64,000 nucleotides of DNA from Dyadobacter koreensis (GTDB lineage: Bacteria; Bacteroidota; Bacteroidia; Cytophagales; Spirosomataceae), in assembly GCF_900108855.1 (NCBI RefSeq), contig NZ_FNXY01000006.1, positions 124,001 to 188,000 of the forward strand, written 5' to 3'. Position numbers and translations under genes: made by a program. This document shows positions 26,970 to 35,525 of this stretch, piece after piece. Each line of letters begins with the position of its first letter. The stretch's first letter is position 1. The notes beneath the pieces are model-generated. The model worked only from the letters and a program-made list of their open reading frames with translations, was not told where the DNA came from and made no database searches.

Positions 26970-27749
26970 ATGAATCAGTTAACTGAAAATCGATTAAACA
27001 ATATCTTTAAAAATAGGAAGAAAAAGATAAGTATTTATCTCACCGCGGGTTATCCAAATCTGGCTGATACGATTGATTTAATTGCGATATTGGAGAAAGC
27101 CGGTGTTGATTTTATCGAGATCGGTATTCCATTTTCAGATTCGGTGATGGACGGGCCTGTGATTTTAAACAGTCATAAAATCGCTTTGGAAAACGGTATG
27201 ACGCCGGAAATTCTTTTTGATCAGCTGGCAATTATCCGTGAGCGAATTACTATTCCACTGATTTTGATGGGATCAATGAATCCAGTATATCAATTTGGTT
27301 TTGAGCGCTTTTGCCAGCGCTGTTCCAGAGCAGGTGTTGACGGATTGCTTCTTCCTGACCTGCCATTATCTGATTTCAAGTTGCATTATCAAAATTATTA
27401 TAGACTAAACAATCTGGCGCCGATTTTTATGGTCACACCACAGACAAGCCGTGAACGTCTGACAGCAATTGACGCGGCAGGAGAAGGATTTTTATATGCC
27501 GTCTCGAGCAGCTCAACAACAGGTTCTTCAAACAAGATGGCTGATAGCAGTGACTATTTTGAGAAATTGAAATCTTTGAATCTGAAAAATCCAGTCGCCG
27601 TCGGCTTTAATATCAACACCAAAAATGACGTCGAATTTGTTCATGGATATACCGATGCTGCAATTATCGGCTCGGCCTTTATCCGGGAAATTGAAAAGGG
27701 AATTGACGAAAAACGGATCAGGGAATTTATTGATGGACTAATAAATTAA
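26970..27749 (+). CDS. trpA: Tryptophan synthase alpha subunit
   Basis: 259 residues from the ATG at 26970, four bases after the trpB stop; an open frame running upstream inside trpB is not the real start. The TIM-barrel landmarks are ISIYLTAGYPN, the catalytic glutamate in FIEIGIPFSD and catalytic aspartate in MDGPVI, ILMGSMNPVYQFG, GVDGLLLPDLPL and the phosphate-binding VSSSSTTGSS, close to the usual Bacteroidota form. It cleaves indole-3-glycerol phosphate and passes indole to TrpB. Coupled with trpB in one operon. Confidence 0.96.
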   Translation: MNQLTENRLNNIFKNRKKKISIYLTAGYPNLADTIDLIAILEKAGVDFIEIGIPFSDSVMDGPVILNSHKIALENGMTPEILFDQLAIIRERITIPLILMGSMNPVYQFGFERFCQRCSRAGVDGLLLPDLPLSDFKLHYQNYYRLNNLAPIFMVTPQTSRERLTAIDAAGEGFLYAVSSSSTTGSSNKMADSSDYFEKLKSLNLKNPVAVGFNINTKNDVEFVHGYTDAAIIGSAFIREIEKGIDEKRIREFIDGLIN

Positions 27750-27943
27750 TACGCGTTATTTCCTATCCTTACCGGAATTTTTTAAGTCATGTGTTGCTTT
27801 TCAAAGAGAACACAGCCGGACATATAGTAGTATTCCCGATTCTGCAAAATTTAGCCATAGCAACAATTCCAGACTCAAATTTTGCCAAACAGAACAAAAA
27901 AGCGAAAATTTGCGCACCTTTTTGCCAAGACGAGTAAATCGCT

Positions 27944-28498
27944 ATGATTGATTTCACATCCATTTCTTACCTGAAAAATGGTAATCCGAAGCAAAAACTG
28001 GCTTATAAAATCCTGAATGAAAACAGGATTATGGACATTTTGCATGAATTCGATCCGATATTGGTCGGGACAGTTCCGATTAATATCGACATCGAAAACA
28101 GCGATCTGGATATCATTTGCTTCTGGAAAAATCAGCGGGCTTTCCGGGAAAAACTAATCGCGCAGTTTAGTGAATTTAAAGCTTTCAGAATACAGGACAT
28201 TTCAATTCACGGCCAGTTAACAACTTTAACAAATTTCTTTATTGATAAAATTGAAATAGAAATTTTTGGACAAAATATTCCTACCGAAAGTCAGTATGGC
28301 TATCGGCATATGCTTATTGAAAATAAATTGTTATTGGAAAAAGGAGATAATTTCAGAATGGAAATTATAAAATTGAAACAGCAGGGCTACAAAACTGAAC
28401 CTGCTTTTGCAAAAATTCTGGGTCTTGAGGGAGATCCTTATCAGGAACTTATGAAATTTGAAACTGCATATCCTGAAACAAAAAAGCGTATCAATTAG
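27944..28498 (+). CDS. DUF4269 protein, nucleotidyltransferase-like
   Basis: 184 residues, cytosolic. The block PILVGTVPINIDIENSDLDIICFW looks like the G-S/T...DxD core of the nucleotidyltransferase fold (aspartates of SDLDI), followed by HGQLTTLTNFFIDKIEIEIFGQNIPTESQYGYRHMLIE. These blocks fit DUF4269. Substrate and role are unknown. It is monocistronic, 194 bases after trpA, and its stop codon lies inside the shared terminator hairpin. Confidence 0.82.
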   Translation: MIDFTSISYLKNGNPKQKLAYKILNENRIMDILHEFDPILVGTVPINIDIENSDLDIICFWKNQRAFREKLIAQFSEFKAFRIQDISIHGQLTTLTNFFIDKIEIEIFGQNIPTESQYGYRHMLIENKLLLEKGDNFRMEIIKLKQQGYKTEPAFAKILGLEGDPYQELMKFETAYPETKKRIN

Positions 28499-28518
28499 CT
28501 CATTGATACGCTTTTTTT
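28481..28518. terminator. Bidirectional terminator between DUF4269 and aldo/keto reductase
   Basis: Perfect 14-base arms AAAAAGCGTATCAA / TTGATACGCTTTTT with T-runs in both directions. It overlaps the last codons of the DUF4269 gene and serves both convergent genes. Confidence 0.88.
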
Positions 28519-28521
28519 ATT

Positions 28522-29472
28522 TTACCAGGCGCTTGCTTCGTTCAATTTTTCAATAGATTCTGCACTAAGTTTAAGTGTGGCAGCTTCGATCAGTTGTTTC
28601 AATTGTTCCGGACTTGTCGCACTTGCAATCGGCGCAGTCACGGCCGGGTGCGCAATAAGCCAGGCCAGTGAAATCGCTGCAGGGTTGCTATTGTACTCAG
28701 CGGCCACTTCGTCCAGCGCGGAAAGAATTTTAAATCCTCTCGGAGTTAAATATTTTTCGACCATTCCGCTCCTTTTACTTCCCTTTAAATCGTCTTTTGA
28801 TCGGTATTTTCCCGAGAGAAAGCCGCTCGCCAACGAAAAATAACTGATGATACTGAGATTATTTGCAGTAGTAAACGGCGCGACATTGGTTTCAAAATCT
28901 TCGCGGTCAAACAAATTAAATTCTGGCTGGAAAGTCTGATAAACCGCCAATCCTTCCTGCTGACTTATTTTGATCGATTCTTCCAAACGATCAATCCGAA
29001 AATTCGATGCACCAATAATTCTGACTTTTCCATCTTTCACGAGCTGGTCATATGCTTCGAGCGTATCCGTGATCGGCGTCGCCGGATCGTCATAGTGCGA
29101 TTGATACAAATCAATATAATCGGTTTGCAGTCTCAGAAGTGAATCCTCAACCGCTGCAACAATATATTTTTTACTTAATCCCTTTTTGTCTTCACCTAAT
29201 TCCGCTCCAACTTTTGTGGCTAAAACTACTTTTTCGCGTTTTCCACCTTGTTTGAACCATTTTCCAATAGCAGTTTCCGATTCTCCGCCGTTGTTCCCCG
29301 GAACCCACGCGGAATATACATCTGCAGTATCCACTGCGTTAAAACCTGCATCAATAAATGCATCCAGCAATCGAAATGTCGTAGCATCATCAGCTGTCCA
29401 GCCAAAAACATTGCCTCCAAAAACAAGCGGAGCTATTTCAATTTCGGAATTACCTAATTTTCTATTTTCCAT
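28522..29472 (-). CDS. Aldo/keto reductase
   Basis: 316 residues, full length. Landmarks are RKLGNSEIEIAPLVFGGNVFGW at the start, the catalytic tetrad region (DAGFNAVDTADVYSAW with D and Y; KVVLATKVG with K; DYIDLYQSHYDDP with H), GKVRIIGASNF, and the NADPH-binding C-terminus TAPIASATSPEQLKQLIEA. It reduces carbonyls with NADPH; the substrate is unknown, but it is closest to the YajO/Gre3-like branch that acts on sugars and small aldehydes. Divergent from the IclR gene, which may control it. Sequence blocks related to it also occur in the decayed copy at 24.1-24.5 kb. Confidence 0.9.
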   Translation of the reverse strand: MENRKLGNSEIEIAPLVFGGNVFGWTADDATTFRLLDAFIDAGFNAVDTADVYSAWVPGNNGGESETAIGKWFKQGGKREKVVLATKVGAELGEDKKGLSKKYIVAAVEDSLLRLQTDYIDLYQSHYDDPATPITDTLEAYDQLVKDGKVRIIGASNFRIDRLEESIKISQQEGLAVYQTFQPEFNLFDREDFETNVAPFTTANNLSIISYFSLASGFLSGKYRSKDDLKGSKRSGMVEKYLTPRGFKILSALDEVAAEYNSNPAAISLAWLIAHPAVTAPIASATSPEQLKQLIEAATLKLSAESIEKLNEASAW

Positions 29473-29670
29473 ATTTTTAAATTTTCATTTCAATTTTGTT
29501 GTTAAATCATTGTGCCAAATCGTTCCGTTCGTGAAAGTCAGAAACAGATCCGGGCCAATGGAGTCAGATTTCGGACTGGCTTGCATCTTCCTCAAACTTA
29601 CATTAGTTTTGAACTTAATTAATGTTAATTGGACAATATTATCGTTTTGTTCATTATTGCTGAACTTTTT

Positions 29671-30393
29671 ATGATACAATCGATCGGGCGCGCTTTTGAA
29701 ATACTGGAATATATTGCCTTTAACGGAAATTTCGTCAGGCTCAATGATATTGCCGATGCGGTTGGATTAAAGAAAACGACTGTTCACAATTTCCTTCATA
29801 CGTTAAAAGAGCTCGGCTATATTGAACAAGACGAATTAACTCCGCGTTATAGAATAACTTACAAGTTTCAATGTTTATATTCCCCGGATGTTTCGCTTTT
29901 CCAGATCAAAAAAGAGTTGAAGCCCGTGCTGGAAAATTTGACAGAATCGACAGGAGAAACTTCCTATCTGGCAATTCAAATGGGTTCTTATTTTCGGCAC
30001 GAGTTGAAATGCGAGCCAAATCGCTCGGTTCGTATCTCGCTTGACCTTGGAAAAGAATATGAGATGACAACCACGGCGATAGGGAAAGTTTTTCTGTCCT
30101 ATTCAGACCATTTACAGGCAAGTCTGATCAAGTTTAATGATGAGAATTTTAGTCAGGCTTTGAGGGAGGAAACAAAGGAAATCAAAGAAAACGGATATGC
30201 ACTCGACCTTTGTCAGTATGAAGCTGATCTGAATTGTGTGGCCGTTCCGGTTTTTCACCATCGGAAAGTAATAGCAGTAGTTTGTGTTTCGGGTCCTGCC
30301 TATCGTTTCGGTGAAAAGGAGATTCAAACAAGCTTGGTGAAAATGAAAAAGCTACTTTCAAACCTGGAAAAATATTCTGTAAAACAGGTATAG
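29671..30393 (+). CDS. IclR-family transcriptional regulator
   Basis: 240 residues from the ATG at 29671 (MIQSIGRAFEILEYIA), preferred over a TTG at 29629. The N-terminal winged helix is AFEILEYIAFNGNFVRLNDIADAVGLKKTTVHNFLHTLKELGYIEQ. The effector-binding domain follows (about residues 80-235), with TGETSYLAIQMG, EYEMTTTAIGKVFLS, NCVAVPVFHHRKVIAVVCVSGP. IclR proteins usually sense small organic acids or aromatics. It is divergent from the aldo/keto reductase, about 200 bases between starts, which makes that gene the likely target. Confidence 0.9.
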   Translation: MIQSIGRAFEILEYIAFNGNFVRLNDIADAVGLKKTTVHNFLHTLKELGYIEQDELTPRYRITYKFQCLYSPDVSLFQIKKELKPVLENLTESTGETSYLAIQMGSYFRHELKCEPNRSVRISLDLGKEYEMTTTAIGKVFLSYSDHLQASLIKFNDENFSQALREETKEIKENGYALDLCQYEADLNCVAVPVFHHRKVIAVVCVSGPAYRFGEKEIQTSLVKMKKLLSNLEKYSVKQV

Positions 30394-30452
30394 AGGGTTA
30401 GTCGGAGTTTATTAAATAGCGATGAAAATTAATAGCAGTACAAACATAAATT

Positions 30453-31037
30453 ATGGCGAGGGCAAAGGAATTTAACGAAGAAGAAGTTCTGGATAAGGCG
30501 GTCGATCTTTTTTGGTATAAGGGCTATAATGGGATATCTGCGCAGGAAATTGTCGATGGCCTGGGGTTAAGCCGATCGAGTTTGTATGATACTTATGGAG
30601 ACAAACGTACGCTATTTATAAAGGCTTTAAAGCGCTACCGGATCAGAGAAACCGGAGCTATGATAACGTTACTCGACAATGCTCAGGACGTTTTCAGCAT
30701 CATCAAAGATATCTTCAAAACTTCCGGACGCGACTCTCTGGTGGATAAGCTGGGGATGGGTTGTTTTATGGTTAATTCAAGAATAGAGCTTGCGGCCCAT
30801 GATGCTGAAATAGCAGAAATAATCTCTGAAAGCCGTGCTGCGATGGAGGATGGATTCTTGAGGGCTGTGGAGAGAGGGCAGATGTCGGGCCAGATTTCGC
30901 AGAAACAATCCGCACGTGCACTTGCCAGTTTTTTAGTGAATAATCTATGGGGACTTAAAACCTATGGAAAAGCAGATCCGGAAAAAAGTGTGATCGATGA
31001 TACCGTGAACATTATATTGGCAGTCCTTAAGCCGTGA
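30453..31037 (+). CDS. TetR-family transcriptional regulator
   Basis: 194 residues. The N-terminal DNA-binding domain is FNEEEVLDKAVDLFWYKGYNGISAQEIVDGLGLSRSSLYDTYGDKRTLF. The C-terminal ligand domain resembles TetR_C of the AcrR/YxaF group (LGMGCFMVNSRIELAAHD). It is convergent with the SDR gene at 31140, whose start is overlaid by a palindrome typical in size for a TetR operator; no such palindrome lies before its own gene. It follows the IclR gene by 59 bases. Confidence 0.9.
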   Translation: MARAKEFNEEEVLDKAVDLFWYKGYNGISAQEIVDGLGLSRSSLYDTYGDKRTLFIKALKRYRIRETGAMITLLDNAQDVFSIIKDIFKTSGRDSLVDKLGMGCFMVNSRIELAAHDAEIAEIISESRAAMEDGFLRAVERGQMSGQISQKQSARALASFLVNNLWGLKTYGKADPEKSVIDDTVNIILAVLKP

Positions 31038-31064
31038 CGGAGAATGACAATTCAATTTTGTCTT

Positions 31065-31115
31065 AACAGTAAAAGTAGCCTGATTTATAAAATCTGGCTG
31101 CTTCAACTGTTTTAA
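31065..31115. terminator. Bidirectional terminator between TetR and SDR genes
   Basis: A composite stem, AACAGT/ACTGTT outside and AAGtAGCCtGATTT paired with AAATCtGGCTgCTT inside, ends in a T-run (tgtttt) on the plus strand. It lies between the two convergent genes. Confidence 0.7.
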
Positions 31116-31139
31116 ATGGCCCAACAAAAATTAAAGAAA

Positions 31140-31973
31140 CTAAAATCCTGTGGATTTTGTGATCGATTCCCATTTGGAATATTCCTTTTCCAGTCTTTCT
31201 AACTTGGAAAACGCGCGTTCGTAGGCGTCATTTCCCAGAAGGAGATAGAGCGGTGGATCTTTTTCTGAAACAATTTTAATCATCGCCGCCGCTGCTTTCT
31301 CGGGATCTCCCGCCTGATTTCCATCCATTTTTAAGTATTTGCTATGCGAGTCGCGGACTTCCTGATAGTCTTCGATTGGATTTTTAGTAAGAACCAAAGA
31401 TTCCTGTGAAAGAAAACTGGTACGGAAAGCTCCCGGAGCAACCACCGTGGCTTTAATGCCGAATGATTTGACATCCTCAGACAAAACTTCGGTAAGGCCA
31501 ATCACAGCGTATTTTGAAGCCGCATAGACAGCCCAGCCGGTATTAGCGGTTATTCCGGCAATCGAAGCGATGTTTATGATATGCCCGGATTTTTGCTTTC
31601 GCATGTAAGGAAGAGCTTTTCGGATAACATTCATAGTTCCAAAAACGTTGACGTCGAAACTGAGACGAGTTTCTTCATCGGTCAGTTCTTCGATGCTTCC
31701 TCCGATGCCATATCCGGCATTATTTATGACGACATCGACACTTTGAAATTTCGAATTAGTTTGCTTTAACGCAGCTGATACACTTTTTTCATTGGCAAGA
31801 TCCACTTCCAACGGAAGGAATGAGTCTATTTCAAAATTGACGGCTGCGGATAATTCAGCAAGATTTCGGGATGTGGCCGCAACATTCTGACCGGCTTCCA
31901 GTAATTGTTTAACCAAACTGAGGCCCAAACCCTTTGAAGCGCCTGTTATAAACCATGTTTTTGGATTGTCCAT
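31140..31973 (-). CDS. Short-chain dehydrogenase/reductase
   Basis: 277 residues, classical SDR. The cofactor motif is TGASKGLG (residues 10-17), followed by NNAGYGIGG, the catalytic serine in INIASIAG and the Y-A-A-S-K motif, then VVAPGAFRTSF. The arginine-rich strand after the first helix (ATSRN) suggests NADP preference. The C-terminal 70 residues (GDPEKAAAAMIKIVSEKDPPLYLLLGNDAY) match the subgroup often annotated as oxidoreductase/SDR next to TetR genes. The substrate is unknown. The promoter carries a TAATTTTG box and an operator-like palindrome reaching the start codon. Confidence 0.92.
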   Translation of the reverse strand: MDNPKTWFITGASKGLGLSLVKQLLEAGQNVAATSRNLAELSAAVNFEIDSFLPLEVDLANEKSVSAALKQTNSKFQSVDVVINNAGYGIGGSIEELTDEETRLSFDVNVFGTMNVIRKALPYMRKQKSGHIINIASIAGITANTGWAVYAASKYAVIGLTEVLSEDVKSFGIKATVVAPGAFRTSFLSQESLVLTKNPIEDYQEVRDSHSKYLKMDGNQAGDPEKAAAAMIKIVSEKDPPLYLLLGNDAYERAFSKLERLEKEYSKWESITKSTGF

Positions 31974-32002
31974 TTTAACAATGTTTTGTTAAAACAAAAT
32001 TA
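31973..32002 (-). promoter_or_regulatory. SDR promoter with operator palindrome
   Basis: The palindrome with nine-base arms TTTTAACAA / TTGTTAAAA and a four-base spacer (31973-31994) fills the space between the start codon and a perfect -7 box TAATTTTG (plus 31995-32002). A protein bound there would block transcription initiation. The convergent TetR gene is the obvious candidate. Confidence 0.6.
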
Positions 32003-32102
32003 GTATGGAACGAGATGGTCTGGCTTGCAGGCTTCAAACATATATTTGCAAATTTCAAACAACTACAAACGATCATTTTTTAATGGTCTGAACATGAAAA
32101 GT

Positions 32103-33428
32103 CTAGTTATTTCTTCTGGCCATTTTTAGGAAGCGATTGATGAGAAATACCGAGGCAAGAGTCAGACCTATAATCAATCCGAGCCAGATACCGGGTGCGC
32201 CCATGTCGAAGTGGAAAGCTAAAATATAACCTGTTGGCAGGCCGATGACCCAATAAGCTATGGCAATTAAAATAGTCGGTGCTTTCACATCTTTTATTCC
32301 ACGTAAAAGTCCTGCGCTGATCGCCTGCGTACTGTCAGAAATCTGAAAAACGGCGGCAAATAGTAACAGGTAAGCTGCAAGGTCAAGAACCTGTGCATTG
32401 TCATTAAATGCTTTTGGCAACTGATAACGGAAAACAGCAAAACCGATCGCACAAAACGTCCCGTAGATCAATGCGGTGATCATCGTGCTTTTCCCGATTA
32501 CTGCAATTTTAGGCCAGTTAGCTTGTCCCATGGCATTACTAACCCGGATAGATCCGGCTTGAGCAAGTCCCATAGAAACCATAAAAGTAAACGAAGCGCT
32601 GCTTAATGCTATCTGATGGGCAGCCTGAGCCACAGCTCCGATTGTCCCGATGATAATTCCGGAAACGGCAAAAGCACCCGCTTCCATACCAATTTGCAAA
32701 CTACTTGGAACGCCGATGTGGAGCAATTCACCAAGCGTTTTCGTACGAAGTTTCCACTGATTTTTACGAACGGCTATGTATTTGCTGAATGTTTTATGTT
32801 TCAGGATCGTGATTGCAAGGGCTATGAATATGAAAGAGCGCGTGATAAGCGTTGCGTAACCTGCGCCAATTAATTCCAATCGCGGAAAACCCCAGTTACC
32901 ATAAATCAGCAGCCAGTTTAAAAGTATATTTACGGGCATCCCCGCCAAAGAAAGCAGCATAGCTGTTTTCGTAAATTCCAGCCCATCCGTAAATTGTTTA
33001 AGTGTCATAAACAGCAACATAGGAATAATAGATAACCCCATCAGCTGCATAAATGGAAGAGCAAGCGTAACTACCTCCGGATCCTGTCCGAGATGAAAAA
33101 GGATATTTTTTCCAAAAACAAGGGTCAGCGAGATCAGTAACGCGGTCAGGGCACATAATAGAAATCCATTAAACAAGTAATGAGAAACCTGTTGAGCATC
33201 CCGTTTTCCGTGTGCAAGGGAAACCATCTGGGAAACGGAAATCGTCATACCAATCCCTATTACGAAAGGGATATTCATCGTGTTGATTACCAATGCCGCT
33301 GCCGCTAGCTGTTTATAACTGATCGCACCGACCATGGCCGTGTCAATCAGGTGTAACGCCATTTGTGCAAGTTCACCGATGATGATAGGCAGCGCCAGAC
33401 GTATTGTTTTTGAAGCTTCACTTTTCAT
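32103..33428 (-). CDS. MATE family efflux transporter
   Basis: 441 residues with twelve predicted membrane helices in two MatE halves. The N-half motif is LALPIIIGELAQMALHLIDTAMVGAIS and the second half begins LLHIGVPSSLQIGMEAGAFAVSGIIIG. The protein exports cationic drugs, dyes or metabolites against a sodium or proton gradient across the inner membrane. CAAAGTTA at 33458-33465 gives TAACTTTG, a perfect -7 box, on the minus strand about 30 bases before the ATG. It stands alone, 129 bases upstream of the SDR gene on the same strand. Confidence 0.93.
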   Translation of the reverse strand: MKSEASKTIRLALPIIIGELAQMALHLIDTAMVGAISYKQLAAAALVINTMNIPFVIGIGMTISVSQMVSLAHGKRDAQQVSHYLFNGFLLCALTALLISLTLVFGKNILFHLGQDPEVVTLALPFMQLMGLSIIPMLLFMTLKQFTDGLEFTKTAMLLSLAGMPVNILLNWLLIYGNWGFPRLELIGAGYATLITRSFIFIALAITILKHKTFSKYIAVRKNQWKLRTKTLGELLHIGVPSSLQIGMEAGAFAVSGIIIGTIGAVAQAAHQIALSSASFTFMVSMGLAQAGSIRVSNAMGQANWPKIAVIGKSTMITALIYGTFCAIGFAVFRYQLPKAFNDNAQVLDLAAYLLLFAAVFQISDSTQAISAGLLRGIKDVKAPTILIAIAYWVIGLPTGYILAFHFDMGAPGIWLGLIIGLTLASVFLINRFLKMARRNN

Positions 33429-33830
33429 AAAATCTGCAATCCACTCTTAAAAAGATGCAAAGTTATGGAAGTTTGAAATAAGGCGGGTAGAGAAATAAAA
33501 GTAATTAAGATATAACTGTCCAGGACAGATTTTAAAAAATTTTGCAATTCACATTATTAGAATATGATTTGCTGAATTCTTGGTTTTAGACAATTACTTC
33601 TACCAGTTTTTTAACATTTACAGTGGTTTTATTTTTACAGCAAAGGATAGAAAAAATGTTCCGCTGGCCTTAGTGAGGCAAAAAATATCATTAGCATTTA
33701 CGAGATAATTATCCTTTTGACAGGATTTTCATGATCATGTCTCCGGTTTTAATACCATTCCCAACAGATATCAAAAGAGAAAAGAGCAATGCGGGAAACG
33801 AACAAAATGAAACGGTTGGAAGTAATATAA

Positions 33831-33905
33831 ATGAAATTAGAAGATTCCACATGGGTACGGACAATGGAAGCGTTTGCTATTATTGCCATAATTCTCTTTA
33901 TGTGA
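33831..33905 (+). CDS. Possible 24-residue membrane microprotein
   Basis: An ATG-initiated frame encodes 24 residues: a polar start (MKLEDSTWVRTMEA) and a hydrophobic end (FAIIAIILFM), resembling the tiny subunits of membrane complexes in overall shape only. No family recognised; chance occurrence is quite possible at this length. Confidence 0.2.
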   Translation: MKLEDSTWVRTMEAFAIIAIILFM

Positions 33906-34130
33906 TTCTTTCCGTAACCTAACAACAATGTCGTGGACAAGACAGCTTAAATTTCCAAGATCAGGTAGGATCTGTGATTTTTATCCACAGTTTTTTGGCA
34001 AATCGCACTGATTATTAGATAATTCCACAGCCGCAACTGTGCTGATAGATCAGAGTCGGAGTAATTTTATTCTTGGTATGATTATTTAATAGTAGGAGTA
34101 AACCTGATTAATAACTGGAACTAATTCGTT

Positions 34131-34307
34131 ATGGTACAACTACTTAAATATTCAGATGTCTTCGGACCTTATTTCTTCATGATTCTGGTTGTTTTCACGC
34201 TTTCATGCGCTTTCTGGCTGATATCCGGATTAAGAAAAAGTACGATGAAAAATGATTGGTTTGTCAAAAGATCGCAGAATCAATTCAAAAGAATGGCTAC
34301 TCGTTAA
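34131..34307 (+). CDS. Possible small single-span membrane protein, 58 residues
   Basis: ATG 34131 to TAA 34305-34307 encodes 58 residues: a short polar start (MVQLLKYSDVFGPY), one clear transmembrane helix at about residues 15-34 (FFMILVVFTLSCAFWLISGL), and a strongly basic C-terminal tail (RKSTMKNDWFVKRSQNQFKR). The positive-inside rule would place the tail in the cytoplasm. The composition is well ordered for a chance frame. I recognise no family. It lies alone in the gap between the MATE and YfbU-like genes. Confidence 0.45.
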   Translation: MVQLLKYSDVFGPYFFMILVVFTLSCAFWLISGLRKSTMKNDWFVKRSQNQFKRMATR

Positions 34308-34489
34308 TGGAACTCGGTTGTAGTGGCTTGTCTTGCACCAATACTTTAAAGCATTGTTACTTTTCGAAGGACCAGTTAACTATTTAATAATTTGCATTTA
34401 ATTAATCTACAAATAGTTACAATAAGTAAAGACCGCTACATTATAAATTGTTGCTGACAGCAGTTTTTATGACGTATGGGCATAAAAAA

Positions 34490-34517
34490 ACATCCCGGAG
34501 GCAGGACCTTGGGATGT
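34490..34517 (-). terminator. Hairpin with T-run on the minus strand
   Basis: ACATCCC / GGGATGT with a 14-base loop, followed on the minus strand by seven T residues. It would end a minus-strand transcript, but no minus-strand gene ends within 400 bases of it, apart from read-through of the YfbU-like gene. Confidence 0.45.
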
Positions 34518-34655
34518 CTGATTTTACTCAACGTTATGAGAACCATTTAACTGGTTTTCAGTCACAAAGCTAACTCATTTTTGCAAAATCACCAGCTTTT
34601 TTTGTAGAATGCAATTAACAAATGCTTCAAAAATTAGTCAAATGAACAAGAAGCT

Positions 34656-34805
34656 TTGAAAATTCATATTCTTACTTTATTATCTTTTAGAACAAATATT
34701 ACAGTAGAAATTCGCTTTTTTTATATTTTAGTACAGCTAATTTTAACCGTGATTTTCGGGATATTAACTGCATACATTGGCGTTTCGATGAATGCGGAGA
34801 AATAG
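34656..34805 (+). CDS. Possible 49-residue membrane microprotein with TTG start
   Basis: Frame from TTG 34656 to TAG 34803-34805: LKIHILTLLSF near the start and a hydrophobic helix FFYILVQLILTVIFGILTAYIGV near residues 21-43. There is no ATG in frame, so a start at TTG would be required. AT-rich sequence favours chance hydrophobic frames; weak support. Confidence 0.2.
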   Translation: MKIHILTLLSFRTNITVEIRFFYILVQLILTVIFGILTAYIGVSMNAEK

Positions 34806-34918
34806 GTCGTATTTAAGGAACTTCTACAACTACAAATTGTTCAAAATTCTTCGAATACAGTTTTTTAAAATTTGCCAAAAAAATAAATTTTCGACAGGAA
34901 ATTTTAACATTTTTATTT

Positions 34919-34955
34919 TTAGAAAAAATTTCAAAAAAAATAAAATTTTTTCTAA
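34919..34955 (-). terminator. AT-only hairpin after the YfbU-like gene
   Basis: A perfect 13-base inverted repeat (TTAGAAAAAATTT with AAATTTTTTCTAA) starts 12 bases beyond the stop of the minus-strand gene and runs into T-rich sequence. With few G-C pairs it would be a weak terminator. Confidence 0.45.
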
Positions 34956-34967
34956 CAAAGCGGCAGT

Positions 34968-35525
34968 TTATTCCATATTTGCCTTTACAGCCTCGATAAA
35001 TTTCTGCAAATCGGTGGTAGAATAGTGCTCTTTTTTTAGATGCATGAACTCTGAGTGGATCTGGAGCATCTTATTATACTTGGTTAAAGGGCTGTTCGTA
35101 TGAGACTTCAATTCCCTACCTTTATATTCAAGGTATTCGTCCATCCGATCCACGAGATACGACATCATGTAATAATGCATACCGTTATTTGCATCGAATC
35201 CTTCAAATTCAAGACTGCCAAGATCCAGCAATTCCTTATCCTGATCACTCAGTAATCTGATTGAATCATTAATCCGGCTGTACATCTTAAGGATGGTGTC
35301 CACCTCCTGATAGGTACTTATAGGAACTTCCTCGTAAAGCGTATTAAAAACTTTCTGATAAAGTCCGGTGTAACCCTTTTCCAGAATTTCGATTCTCCTT
35401 TCATATAATGCTTTATCCTGCCCGTCGCCGAGAACAGATAAAATTTTGCATTGGTTAATTAATAATTGGCGGTCCACGAGCGATATAGTCTCGGGAATCA
35501 TGTTATTTAGCTTTTCGGAATCCAT
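34968..35525 (-). CDS. YfbU-like family protein
   Basis: 185 residues, all-helical and cytosolic. The run RQLLINQCKILSVL, YERRIEILEKGYTGLYQKVF, VDTILKMYSRINDSIRLL, LEFEGFDANNGMHYYMMSYLVD and LTKYNKMLQIHSEF follows the order of conserved blocks in Escherichia coli YfbU (Q..KM, ERYRRLQTIIERGYG, I.DIMEMYHALH.S...L, FLGFDAATEARY, WEKYQRML), from memory. YfbU has no settled biochemical role. It has an extra N-terminal helix and starts at ATG 35525. It stands alone between two long gaps. Confidence 0.75.
   Translation of the reverse strand: MDSEKLNNMIPETISLVDRQLLINQCKILSVLGDGQDKALYERRIEILEKGYTGLYQKVFNTLYEEVPISTYQEVDTILKMYSRINDSIRLLSDQDKELLDLGSLEFEGFDANNGMHYYMMSYLVDRMDEYLEYKGRELKSHTNSPLTKYNKMLQIHSEFMHLKKEHYSTTDLQKFIEAVKANME

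Larger units (their letters stand above)
33429..34967. other. Gene-poor 1.5-kb gap with short membrane ORFs and hairpins
   Basis: No ORF with recognisable family features exceeds 60 codons here. What I can see: three very short frames that each encode one hydrophobic helix (33831, 34131, 34656), hairpins at 34490-34517 and 34919-34955, a small hairpin near 34538-34559, and strongly AT-rich sequence from about 34600 to 34960. No tRNA fold, insertion-sequence end or long repeat was found. Confidence 0.5.

Noticed and set aside
33731..33940. Overlapping 63-codon ORFs on both strands
   Set aside because: Neither has a recognisable domain, signal or hydrophobic segment; the opposite-strand overlap suggests chance.
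34792..35025. 77-codon plus-strand ORF
   Set aside because: Composition is dominated by Lys, Asn, Phe and Ile from AT-rich DNA, and it runs antisense into the YfbU-like gene.
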